From: Mycobacterium simulans
Lineage (GTDB): Bacteria; Actinomycetota; Actinomycetes; Mycobacteriales; Mycobacteriaceae
Length of the DNA stretch: 64,000 nt
Assembly (NCBI RefSeq): GCF_900232995.1
Contig: NZ_OCVX01000004.1
Location: 366,401 to 430,400, forward strand
Direction of reading: 5' to 3'
Positions within the stretch are counted from its first letter, which is position 1, and every line of letters starts with the position of its first letter. A program made the translations under genes and the position numbers. A model generated the notes under the pieces. It saw nothing but the letters and a program-made list of their open reading frames with translations. It was not told the DNA's origin and searched no databases. Shown piece by piece: positions 27,042-35,863 of this stretch.

Positions 27042-28778
27042 ATGGCCTTCTCAGTCCAGATGCCGGCACTTGGTGAGAGCGTCACCGAGGGAACTGTCAC
27101 GCGGTGGCTCAAGCAGGAAGGCGATACGGTCGAACTCGACGAGCCCCTCGTCGAGGTTTCGACCGACAAGGTCGACACCGAAATCCCGTCGCCGGCCGCC
27201 GGTGTGCTGACCAAGATCATCGCCCAGGAGGACGACACGGTCGAGGTCGGCGGTGAACTCGCACTGATCGGCGACTCCGCCGATGGCGAAGAAGCCGCCG
27301 CGCCACCCCAGCGGGAACCTGAGGCCGCGCCGGCGCCCCCCGCTCAAGCGGAACCGGAGGCGCAACCCGAGCCTGAGCCCGAACCAGAATCGGCGCCGGC
27401 CCAAGCGCCTTCCGCGGAACGTCGCGACGCGACGCCGGTGCTGATGCCTGAGCTCGGTGAGTCGGTGACCGAGGGCACGGTGACCCGCTGGCTGAAGAAG
27501 GTCGGGGATTCGGTTCAGGTTGACGAGCCCCTGGTGGAGGTGTCCACCGATAAGGTCGACACCGAGATCCCGTCCCCGGTGGCAGGCGTTCTGGTCAGCA
27601 TCACCGCCGACGAGGACGACGTGGTCCAGGTTGGTGGCGAGCTGGCACGGGTTGGCGCCGATACTGGCGCCGCACCGCCCGCTGCCCCCAAGCCGGAACC
27701 AAAGCCAACACCCGAGGCGAAGCCCGAGCCAAAACCCGAACCTGCGGCCCAGGCGACGCCCAAGCCCGAACCCGAACCCACACCCGAGCCTGCGCCGAAG
27801 GCCGAGCCGGCGCCGCCTCAGCCGACCGCCGAATCCGAAGGCACCCCGTATGTGACCCCGCTGGTGCGAAAGCTGGCGAGCGAAAACAACATCGACCTCG
27901 CCGAAGTCAAGGGCACCGGCGTGGGCGGTCGCATCCGTAAGCAAGACGTGCTCGCTGCAGCCGAACAGAAGAAAACAGCCGCCAAGCCGGCGCCGGCGGC
28001 CCAGGCGCCCACCGCTGCGCCGGCGGCAACGGCCGCGCCGCCCGCGCTTGCCCACTTACGGGGCACCACGCAGAAGGCCAGCCGGATCCGCCAGATCACG
28101 GCCAACAAGACCCGCGAATCCCTGCTGGCCACGGCGCAACTCACCCAGACGCACGAAGTCGACATGACCAAGATCGTGGCCCTGCGCGCCAAGGCCAAGA
28201 CCGCGTTCGCCGAACGCGAGGGCGTGAACCTGACCTTCCTGCCGTTCATCGCCAGGGCGGTGATCGACGCCCTCAAGATTCACCCCAACATCAACGCCAG
28301 CTACAACGAGGACACCAAGGAGATCACCTACTACGACGCCGAACACCTCGGGTTCGCCGTCGACACCGAGCAGGGCCTGCTCTCCCCCGTCATCCACAAC
28401 GCCGGTGACTTATCACTGGCCGGCTTGGCCCGCGCAATCGCCGACATCGCTACCCGCGCACGCTCGAGCAACTTGAAACCCGACGAGTTGTCCGGTGGCA
28501 CCTTCACCATCACCAACATCGGCAGCCAGGGGGCCTTGTTCGATACGCCGATCCTGGTTCCGCCTCAGGCCGCCATGCTGGGCACCGGGGCCATCGTCAA
28601 GCGGCCCCGGGTGATCGTCGATAGCAGCGGCAACGAGTCGATTGGGGTCCGCTCGGTCTGCTACCTGCCGTTGACCTATGACCATCGACTTATCGACGGC
28701 GCCGACGCCGGACGTTTCCTCACCACCATCAAACATCGGCTCGAAGAGGGAGCGTTCGAGGCCGATCTAGGGCTGTGA
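27042..28778 (+). CDS. dlaT: Dihydrolipoamide acyltransferase E2 (Rv2215 ortholog)
   Basis: DlaT is the E2 core of the pyruvate dehydrogenase complex and, in mycobacteria, also feeds electrons to the AhpC/AhpD peroxidase system. Two lipoyl domains are present with the lipoylated lysines at K43 and K171, each in EVSTDKVDTEIPS. Pro/Glu/Ala-rich linkers follow, including a long one at about 211-265 made of KPEP/TPEP units. The subunit-binding domain is at about 269-305 and the acyltransferase domain at about 345-578, with the catalytic DHRLIDG near the end. At 578 residues it is longer than the M. tuberculosis protein because of the linkers. The stop overlaps the next start. Confidence 0.96.
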   Translation: MAFSVQMPALGESVTEGTVTRWLKQEGDTVELDEPLVEVSTDKVDTEIPSPAAGVLTKIIAQEDDTVEVGGELALIGDSADGEEAAAPPQREPEAAPAPPAQAEPEAQPEPEPEPESAPAQAPSAERRDATPVLMPELGESVTEGTVTRWLKKVGDSVQVDEPLVEVSTDKVDTEIPSPVAGVLVSITADEDDVVQVGGELARVGADTGAAPPAAPKPEPKPTPEAKPEPKPEPAAQATPKPEPEPTPEPAPKAEPAPPQPTAESEGTPYVTPLVRKLASENNIDLAEVKGTGVGGRIRKQDVLAAAEQKKTAAKPAPAAQAPTAAPAATAAPPALAHLRGTTQKASRIRQITANKTRESLLATAQLTQTHEVDMTKIVALRAKAKTAFAEREGVNLTFLPFIARAVIDALKIHPNINASYNEDTKEITYYDAEHLGFAVDTEQGLLSPVIHNAGDLSLAGLARAIADIATRARSSNLKPDELSGGTFTITNIGSQGALFDTPILVPPQAAMLGTGAIVKRPRVIVDSSGNESIGVRSVCYLPLTYDHRLIDGADAGRFLTTIKHRLEEGAFEADLGL

Positions 28779-29710
28779 ACGTGGCCCAAGCCCCCCAAGC
28801 CCCCAAGGCCACTGTCGCGATAGCAGGTTCGTCTGGCTTGATCGGCTCCGCTCTGACCGCGGCTTTGCGCGCTGCCGACCACCCGGTATTTCGCATCGTG
28901 CGCCGGGCGCCGGCGAATTCCGAAGAACTGCACTGGAATCCCGAGAGCGGCGAGTTCGATCCTGACGTGCTCACCGATGTCGACGTCGTGGTCAACCTGT
29001 GTGGCGTCAACATCGGTCAGCGCCGGTGGTCGGGGGCCTTCAAACAAAGCCTGCGAGATAGCCGGATCGCGCCCACCGAAGTGTTGTCCGCCGCCGTCGC
29101 CGACGCTGGCGTCGGCGCTCTGATCAATGCCAGCGCGGTCGGCTACTACGGAAACACCAGGGACCGCGTCGTCGACGAAAACAACTCAGCGGGAAAAGGT
29201 TTCCTGGCCCAGCTATGTGTGGACTGGGAAGCCGCCACGCTGCCCGCCCAATACGCCGGTACCCGCGTCGTGCTGGCCCGCACCGGGCTGGTGCTGGCCC
29301 CCGCGGGAGGTGCGCTGCGCCGGATGCGGCCGCTGTTCTCGGTGGGCCTCGGAGCCCGGCTGGGTAGCGGCCGTCAATACATGTCGTGGATCAGCCTTGA
29401 GGACGAGGTTCGGGCACTGCTGTTCGCCATCTCGCATCCCACACTGGCCGGCCCGGTGAACCTGACCGGGCCCGCGCCCGTTACCAACGCCGAATTCACC
29501 ACCGCATTCGGCCGCGCCGTCAATCGCCCAACCCCGTTGGCGCTGCCCGGTTTCGCGGTACGCGCCGCGCTCGGCGAGTTCGCCGACGAGGGCCTGCTCA
29601 CCGGTCAGCGTGTCATCCCAGCCGCGCTGGAACGAGCCGGTTTCCAATTCCACCACAACACAATTGGCGAGGCACTCAGCTACGCCACCGCACGACGCCA
29701 TCAGGATTAG
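28775..29710 (+). CDS. SDR39U1-like NAD-dependent epimerase family protein (Rv2216 ortholog)
   Basis: The 311-residue protein belongs to the TIGR01777/SDR39U1 epimerase-like family, widespread but without an established substrate. The Rossmann motif GSSGLIGSAL is at about residues 15-24 and the active-site-like YYGNTRD around 130. The C-terminal DUF1731-type part, with PGFAVRAALGEFADEGLLTGQRV, is conserved. The start is GTG in an overlap with the dlaT stop (GTGA); a second GTG lies two codons on. It sits between dlaT and lipB, so it is probably co-transcribed with dlaT. Confidence 0.88.
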   Translation: MNVAQAPQAPKATVAIAGSSGLIGSALTAALRAADHPVFRIVRRAPANSEELHWNPESGEFDPDVLTDVDVVVNLCGVNIGQRRWSGAFKQSLRDSRIAPTEVLSAAVADAGVGALINASAVGYYGNTRDRVVDENNSAGKGFLAQLCVDWEAATLPAQYAGTRVVLARTGLVLAPAGGALRRMRPLFSVGLGARLGSGRQYMSWISLEDEVRALLFAISHPTLAGPVNLTGPAPVTNAEFTTAFGRAVNRPTPLALPGFAVRAALGEFADEGLLTGQRVIPAALERAGFQFHHNTIGEALSYATARRHQD

Positions 29711-29804
29711 GCGCAACGAACGTCGCACGCTAGCGCGGCCGCGGCAATCCAGCGTCGCACTGGCGTGACGCTCGCCACCAGCCCGGGGCAGGGAGAGCGC
29801 CGGG

Positions 29805-29810
29805 TAGCCT
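29805..29810 (+). promoter_or_regulatory. -10 box of a leaderless lipB promoter
   Basis: TAGCCT lies 7 nt before the lipB GTG. No ribosome site is present in the spacer. The 107-bp gap upstream holds short inverted pieces (AGCGTC and GACGCT) but nothing stronger. Confidence 0.5.
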
Positions 29811-29817
29811 CGTCACC

Positions 29818-30504
29818 GTGACGGGTTCCATCCGGTCGAGCTCGGCCGCGATCGACGTTCGACAGCTGTCGACGATCGATTACCGCACCGCCTGGCAGCT
29901 GCAGCGTGACCTGGCCGAAGCCAGGGTCGCGGGCGGCGCCGACACCTTGCTGCTGTTGGAACACCCTTCCGTCTACACCGCCGGTCGGCGGACGCTGCCG
30001 CACGAACGACCCGTGAATGGCGCCCCCGTTGTCGACACCGACCGCGGTGGCAAGATCACCTGGCACGGCCCCGGTCAGCTGGTCGGTTACCCGATCATCG
30101 GGCTGGCCGAACCGCTCGACGTGGTGAACTACGTTCGGCGCCTTGAGGAATCATTGATCCAGGTGTGCAGTGATCTGGGCCTGAACGCGGGCCGGATCGA
30201 CGGACGCTCCGGGGTGTGGGTGCCCGGACGGCCGGCGCGCAAGGTCGCTGCCATCGGTGTCCGGGTATCGCGCGCGACGACGCTGCACGGATTTGCGCTC
30301 AACTGCGATTGCGATTTGGACGCGTTCGCCGCGATCGTGCCCTGCGGCATCACCGACGCCGGGGTGACGTCGTTGTCCGCCGCACTCGGACGCAAGGTCG
30401 CTGTCGAGGAGGTCCGCCCGGCCGTCGCCGACGCCGTCTGCGAAGCACTGGACGGTGTGCTGCCAGTGAGTGAACATGACGCCGCCCGCGTAGCCTCCGC
30501 TTAA
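29818..30504 (+). CDS. lipB: Octanoyl-[ACP]:protein N-octanoyltransferase (Rv2217 ortholog)
   Basis: LipB moves octanoate from acyl carrier protein to the lipoyl-domain lysine, the first step of endogenous lipoate synthesis. The catalytic Lys142 (GRPARKVAAIG) and Cys176 (IVPCGI), which form the known dyad in the M. tuberculosis enzyme, are both present at the same numbers. GGKITWHGPGQLVGYPI is the family signature. The protein has 228 residues. It is followed after 10 bp by lipA, yet lipA has its own -10 box overlapping the lipB stop. Confidence 0.95.
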   Translation: MTGSIRSSSAAIDVRQLSTIDYRTAWQLQRDLAEARVAGGADTLLLLEHPSVYTAGRRTLPHERPVNGAPVVDTDRGGKITWHGPGQLVGYPIIGLAEPLDVVNYVRRLEESLIQVCSDLGLNAGRIDGRSGVWVPGRPARKVAAIGVRVSRATTLHGFALNCDCDLDAFAAIVPCGITDAGVTSLSAALGRKVAVEEVRPAVADAVCEALDGVLPVSEHDAARVASA

Positions 30505-30507
30505 ACT
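30502..30507 (+). promoter_or_regulatory. -10 box of a leaderless lipA promoter
   Basis: TAAACT lies 7 nt before the lipA GTG and overlaps the lipB stop codon TAA. No ribosome site is present. Confidence 0.45.
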
Positions 30508-30514
30508 GGGCGAT

Positions 30515-31441
30515 GTGACTGTCGCTCCCGAAGGCCGGAAGCTTTTGCGCCTGGAAGTGCGCAATGCGCAGACGCCGATCGAGCGCAAGCCGCCGTGGAT
30601 CAAGACGCGGCTTCGAATGGGACCGGAATACACCGAGCTGAAAAACCTGGTCCGGCGCGAGGGTCTGCACACGGTCTGCGAAGAGGCCGGCTGCCCCAAC
30701 ATCTTCGAATGCTGGGAGGACCGGGAAGCCACCTTCCTCATAGGTGGTGACCAGTGCACCCGCCGTTGCGACTTCTGCCAGATCGACACCGGCAAGCCTG
30801 CCGCGTTGGACCGCGACGAGCCGCGACGGGTCGCTGAAAGCGTCCACACGATGGGACTACGCTATGCCACCGTCACCGGCGTGGCCCGTGACGACCTGCC
30901 CGACGGCGGAGCGTGGCTGTATGCGGAGACCGTCCGTGCCATCAAAGAGCTCAATCCGCAGACCGGCGTCGAACTGCTAATTCCCGACTTCAACGGCGAG
31001 CCCGGCCGGCTTGCGGAGGTCTTCGGTGCCCGCCCGGAAGTACTGGCGCACAACGTCGAAACCGTGCCTCGCATCTTCAAACGGATCCGGCCCGCCTTCA
31101 CCTACCAGCGCAGCCTCGGTGTCATCACCGCAGCACGCGACTTCGGCCTGGTCACCAAGAGCAACCTCATCCTCGGGCTAGGCGAATCCATTGACGAGGT
31201 CCGCACCGCCCTGGCCGATCTGCACACCGCGGGCTGCGACATCGTCACCATCACCCAGTACCTGCGGCCGTCGACGCGCCACCACCCGATTGAGCGTTGG
31301 GTGCCGCCCGAGGAGTTCGTCGAGCACGCGCAATACGCCGAAAGCCTGGGCTTCGCAGGAGTGTTGGCTGGGCCGTTGGTGCGATCGTCCTACCGGGCGC
31401 GACGGCTTTACGAGCAGGCCCGTACTCGTACGTATTCTTGA
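30515..31441 (+). CDS. lipA: Lipoyl synthase (Rv2218 ortholog)
   Basis: LipA is the radical SAM enzyme that inserts two sulfurs into protein-bound octanoate. Both [4Fe-4S] clusters are supported: auxiliary ligands C55, C60 and C66 (CEEAGCPNIFEC) and radical SAM ligands C81, C85 and C88 (CTRRCDFC). The C-terminal RSSYRA, whose Ser is an auxiliary cluster ligand, is present. It has 308 residues. It depends on Fe-S supply and on LipB, encoded 10 bp upstream; targets of the pathway in this window are DlaT and, through GcvH, GcvT. Confidence 0.96.
   Translation: MTVAPEGRKLLRLEVRNAQTPIERKPPWIKTRLRMGPEYTELKNLVRREGLHTVCEEAGCPNIFECWEDREATFLIGGDQCTRRCDFCQIDTGKPAALDRDEPRRVAESVHTMGLRYATVTGVARDDLPDGGAWLYAETVRAIKELNPQTGVELLIPDFNGEPGRLAEVFGARPEVLAHNVETVPRIFKRIRPAFTYQRSLGVITAARDFGLVTKSNLILGLGESIDEVRTALADLHTAGCDIVTITQYLRPSTRHHPIERWVPPEEFVEHAQYAESLGFAGVLAGPLVRSSYRARRLYEQARTRTYS
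31433..31438 (+). promoter_or_regulatory. -10 box of a leaderless promoter for the Rv2219 ortholog
   Basis: TATTCT lies inside the last codons of lipA, 8 nt before the ATG of the next gene. No ribosome site is present in between. Confidence 0.4.
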
Positions 31442-31446
31442 ACACT

Positions 31447-32199
31447 ATGGCGAAACCCCGAAATGCCGCCGAGAACAAGGCTGCCAAACAACAGGCAAAG
31501 GCTGCCCGTAAGGCCGCCGCTCGGCAGCGCCGCAGTCAGTTGTGGCAGGCCTTCACGATCCAGCGCAAGGAGGACAAGCGCCTGCTGCCATACATGATCG
31601 GTGCGTTTGTGCTGATCGTGGGCGTGTCGGTGGCGGTGGGTGTGTGGGCCGGAGGGTTCACCATGATCACGATGATCCCGCTGGGCGTGCTGCTCGGGGC
31701 GCTGGTGGCGTTCATCATCTTTGGCCGGCGAGCCCAACGATCGGTCTACCGCAAAGCCGAAGGCCAAACCGGCGCAGCGGCCTGGGCCCTCGACAACCTG
31801 CGCGGCAAGTGGCGGGTGAGCCCGGGGGTGGCAGCCACCGGCAATTTCGACGCCGTACATCGGGTGATCGGACGGCCCGGCGTCATCCTTGTCGCGGAGG
31901 GATCGGCGGCGCGAGTCAAACCGCTGCTGGCCCAAGAGAAGAAGCGCACGGCGCGACTGGTGGGCGACGTGCCGATTTACGACATCATCGTCGGCAACGG
32001 CGACGGCGAGGTGCCGCTGGCCAAGTTGGAACGCCATCTCACCCGCCTTCCGGCCAACATCAGCGCCAAGCAAATGGACACCCTGGAGTCGCGCCTGGCC
32101 GCACTGGGTTCGCGGGCCGGTGCGGGCGTGATGCCGAAGGGGCCGCTGCCCAGCCAGGGCAAGATGCGCGGCGTACAGCGCACGGTGCGCCGCAAGTAG
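31447..32199 (+). CDS. DUF4191 membrane protein (Rv2219 ortholog)
   Basis: A conserved actinobacterial membrane protein of 250 residues, unknown function. A Lys/Ala-rich N-terminus of about 50 residues is followed by two hydrophobic helices near residues 55-77 and 80-100, then a soluble domain with RVKPLLAQEKKRTARLVGDV and PLAKLERHLTRLP blocks. The ATG gives the length I remember from M. tuberculosis; an open frame runs upstream inside lipA but is not family-like. It ends 6 bp from the convergent Rv2219A ortholog. Confidence 0.88.
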   Translation: MAKPRNAAENKAAKQQAKAARKAAARQRRSQLWQAFTIQRKEDKRLLPYMIGAFVLIVGVSVAVGVWAGGFTMITMIPLGVLLGALVAFIIFGRRAQRSVYRKAEGQTGAAAWALDNLRGKWRVSPGVAATGNFDAVHRVIGRPGVILVAEGSAARVKPLLAQEKKRTARLVGDVPIYDIIVGNGDGEVPLAKLERHLTRLPANISAKQMDTLESRLAALGSRAGAGVMPKGPLPSQGKMRGVQRTVRRK

Positions 32200-32205
32200 G
32201 AGGCC

Positions 32206-32628
32206 TTAACGCCGGACGACCGCGGTGCCGGTTAGTCGGTCCTGCAAGCCGCGCAGGTCCGAGTCCGTGAATAAGGGCGGGATTACCAGCCCGATCAGCA
32301 CGCCACGGACCGCCAGCCGGCCAACTCCCACGGGGACTCGGCCGTCCACCGACGCCACCGCAAGACCCAGCGCCAACTGGCCTGGGGTGAAACCGAACAG
32401 GCGCACCGACACCACGCCCAGCACCAGCCAGATGACCAACACCACCGTCGCCAACATTGCCTGGGAGACGACGCCTAGCTCCAAACCCAGCAGGGCAAGG
32501 CCGTAGGCGATCAGCCAGTCGATCAGCAGCGCCACAAATCGGCGCCCCATCGGCGCCAGTGAACCTGGTCCGGTCTGCGGTAATCCGAGCGTTTCGCCGG
32601 GGTATCCGGGAGCCGATTCAGGCGTCAT
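32206..32628 (-). CDS. RDD family membrane protein (Rv2219A ortholog)
   Basis: A 140-residue membrane protein with the RDD pattern: MGRRFVALLIDWLIAYGLA near residues 27-45 carries the R and D of the first helix, and further helices follow near 55-78 and 105-125. RDD proteins are of poorly defined, possibly transport-related, function. GGAG lies upstream of the ATG. It is divergent from glnA1; the 228-bp gap has a possible promoter for glnA1 (TTGCGG and TAGGGT around 32704-32730) but the spacing is short, so I leave it unassigned. Confidence 0.85.
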   Translation of the reverse strand: MTPESAPGYPGETLGLPQTGPGSLAPMGRRFVALLIDWLIAYGLALLGLELGVVSQAMLATVVLVIWLVLGVVSVRLFGFTPGQLALGLAVASVDGRVPVGVGRLAVRGVLIGLVIPPLFTDSDLRGLQDRLTGTAVVRR

Positions 32629-32856
32629 CGACCGGCTCCGATTGCCCGCAATCCATGAGTCTGGGGCAGCCCGCGTAACCTCGACAACGGACCAGATACG
32701 ATCTTGCGGGCCATGGCTTCACAATAGGGTTAGGCGTCAGCCCGGGTTCTATCGTGGGCGCCTTGGTCACGTAACTTCTGCGCAACACGGGGTTGACTGA
32801 CGGGCAACAACGGCTCCATAGCGTCGGCCGCGAATTACCAAGTAAAGGAGCATTCT

Positions 32857-34293
<1,437 letters not shown>

Positions 34294-34308
34294 GCCGGGT
34301 CACCGACC

Positions 34309-34368
34309 GCGAGCAGGCGCAAAGGCCCCCATTTCGGTACCGAAATGGGGGCCTTTGCGTCTGCTCGC
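34309..34368. terminator. 60-bp near-perfect palindrome between glnA1 and the LLM gene
   Basis: Two 30-bp arms (34309-34338 and 34339-34368) meet with no spacer and differ at a single position, which would be a G-U pair in RNA. The centre is ATTTCGGT/ACCGAAAT. The outer arm GCGAGCAGGCGCAAA matches the outer arm of the asnB/adoK palindrome except for one base. It lies between converging genes, 15 bp after the glnA1 stop and 2 bp from the other stop, and should act as a bidirectional end or RNA-stabilising hairpin. Confidence 0.7.
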
Positions 34369-34370
34369 CA

Positions 34371-35228
34371 TTAGTCCAGCGCGAGGTCCTTACGAAAGCG
34401 CCGCATCCCGTCAATTTTCTCGGGCAAGCCGGCATCCGGCCCGGCGTAGAACATCCACGGCATGGTGATGATGCCGGTGATGCCAGCATCCGCTGCGCGC
34501 TGATAATCGGCGATGGTGAAGGCGTCGGTCAGCGGCGTCAAGATGGTGAAATCGTCTAGAGACAGCCCATTTTCGAGCCGCAACTCGCGCAATCGGCCCA
34601 CCGCCTCGATCGCCCGTTCGGTCTTGATCAGGTCCCCGATCCAGCCGTCGTGGCGCGCGGCACGGCGTAGCGCGATGTCACTTAGTCCGCCGACATAGAT
34701 CGGTATTGGCGGCGGGGTTGGTTGCATCTCCAGCCGCGGCGCCTGGTAGAACTCGCCGTCGAATTCAGTCCAGCCCGGTTCCCACAGCGCCCGCATCAGG
34801 TCGAGCATTTCGTCGGTGCGTTTGCCGCGGCCCGCGAACTGCTCGCCCATCAAAGCGAACTCCTCGGAACACCAGCCGACTCCGATACCCAGCTCCACTC
34901 GGCCGGATGCCAAAAGCGCCGCTGTACCAATGGCTTTCGCGGCCGAGTAGGGATTGCGCATCGCGGGAATGTATACCGTGGTGACGAACCGCAACCGCGT
35001 CGTAACCTGGGCAAGCGCCCCCACGAGAACCCAGGGGTCGGGCCAGTCGGTGAACGGCTGCCACCGTCGTTGCCCGTCTTTGGTGTATGGATACGGAGTG
35101 GCCAGGGTCTCCAGGTTGACGACGTGGTCGGGGATTCCGATGCCGTCGTAGCCGAGTTCATCGGCGGCCTTGGCGATCTCGATGATCTCTGCGGTATTCA
35201 AGAAGGCGCTGCTGATGTAGAACTTCAT
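34371..35228 (-). CDS. LLM-class F420-dependent oxidoreductase
   Basis: The 285-residue protein has the luciferase-like (alpha/beta)8 pattern: MKFYISSAFLNTAEIIEIAK at the start, then GYDGIGIPDHV, the LRFVTTVY strand, and RVELGIGVGWCSEEF, typical of mycobacterial F420-dependent oxidoreductases of the TIGR03619-like groups. The substrate cannot be told. The ATG overlaps the stop of the thioesterase gene (ATGA), so the two are coupled. I do not recall either gene between glnA1 and glnE in M. tuberculosis. Confidence 0.85.
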   Translation of the reverse strand: MKFYISSAFLNTAEIIEIAKAADELGYDGIGIPDHVVNLETLATPYPYTKDGQRRWQPFTDWPDPWVLVGALAQVTTRLRFVTTVYIPAMRNPYSAAKAIGTAALLASGRVELGIGVGWCSEEFALMGEQFAGRGKRTDEMLDLMRALWEPGWTEFDGEFYQAPRLEMQPTPPPIPIYVGGLSDIALRRAARHDGWIGDLIKTERAIEAVGRLRELRLENGLSLDDFTILTPLTDAFTIADYQRAADAGITGIITMPWMFYAGPDAGLPEKIDGMRRFRKDLALD

Positions 35229-35848
35229 TCGACGTCCCGAGCCCACGCCGGCTTGATGAAAACACCCTCCGCTTCCGCTGTCACCCCCGCAGCGTCCGAA
35301 ATAAAGCCCCGCGCAAAGGCTTTGACACCCTCGCTGCGTTCGACAAAGGCTTCGGCGCGAAGTGGGCCCAGCGGAGTGCCGCGAAGGTACTTCACGGTGA
35401 TAGTTCCGGTGAACAACGGCTTGGTCAGTCCACCGCTCGCCGCCTCGCCGAGCATGTGGTCAAGCACTAGCGCGCAAACACCGCCATGCACGAGGCTCGG
35501 CGGGCCCTCGTAGGCCGTGCCGAGGACAAACTCACTCCAGCACCGCCCGTCATCGTGATGGACAACCAATGGCGGGGCTATCGGATTGCACGGGCCGGTC
35601 GCGGCATTGCCCAATGGCAACGGCCGACCGTCAACGCGGTAGGTCACGCCGACCGGGCGGACGCGTTGACTGCGCAACGACTCGGTCACCGCCTCGATCG
35701 TGGTCCGCGCCTCCTGGATGACGTCGTCGTCAGCTTGGGTTCGGATGGTTGCCTCGATGAGGTCTCGAACCGCTTCGGCCAACGGGGCATACATAGCCGT
35801 CACCCGGCCAAGCTCGGATTCGCTGAGGACCTCGAATGCGGCGTCCAC
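35225..35848 (-). CDS. PaaI-type hotdog thioesterase
   Basis: The 207-residue protein has a helical N-terminal part (about 1-75) and a C-terminal hotdog domain. GPPSLVHGGVCALVLDHMLGEAA (near 115-137) matches the PaaI/4HBT motif in which HGG and the following acidic residue form the acyl-CoA thioesterase site; the domain ends with TITVKYLRGTPLG and later strands. The acyl substrate is unknown. It starts with GTG behind AGGAGG, 15 bp after the glnE stop, so it may be transcribed with glnE and the LLM gene. Confidence 0.85.
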   Translation of the reverse strand: MDAAFEVLSESELGRVTAMYAPLAEAVRDLIEATIRTQADDDVIQEARTTIEAVTESLRSQRVRPVGVTYRVDGRPLPLGNAATGPCNPIAPPLVVHHDDGRCWSEFVLGTAYEGPPSLVHGGVCALVLDHMLGEAASGGLTKPLFTGTITVKYLRGTPLGPLRAEAFVERSEGVKAFARGFISDAAGVTAEAEGVFIKPAWARDVE

Positions 35849-35863
35849 CCATCAGCCTCCTGC

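Noticed and set aside
27051..28055. A 334-codon minus-strand open frame opposite dlaT
   Set aside because: It is the complement of the Pro/Glu-rich linkers of dlaT and gives only Arg/Gly/Leu-rich low-complexity protein.
32704..32730. Possible glnA1 promoter TTGCGG ... TAGGGT
   Set aside because: The spacer of 15 nt is shorter than usual and there are other TA-rich options nearby, so I did not list it as a feature.
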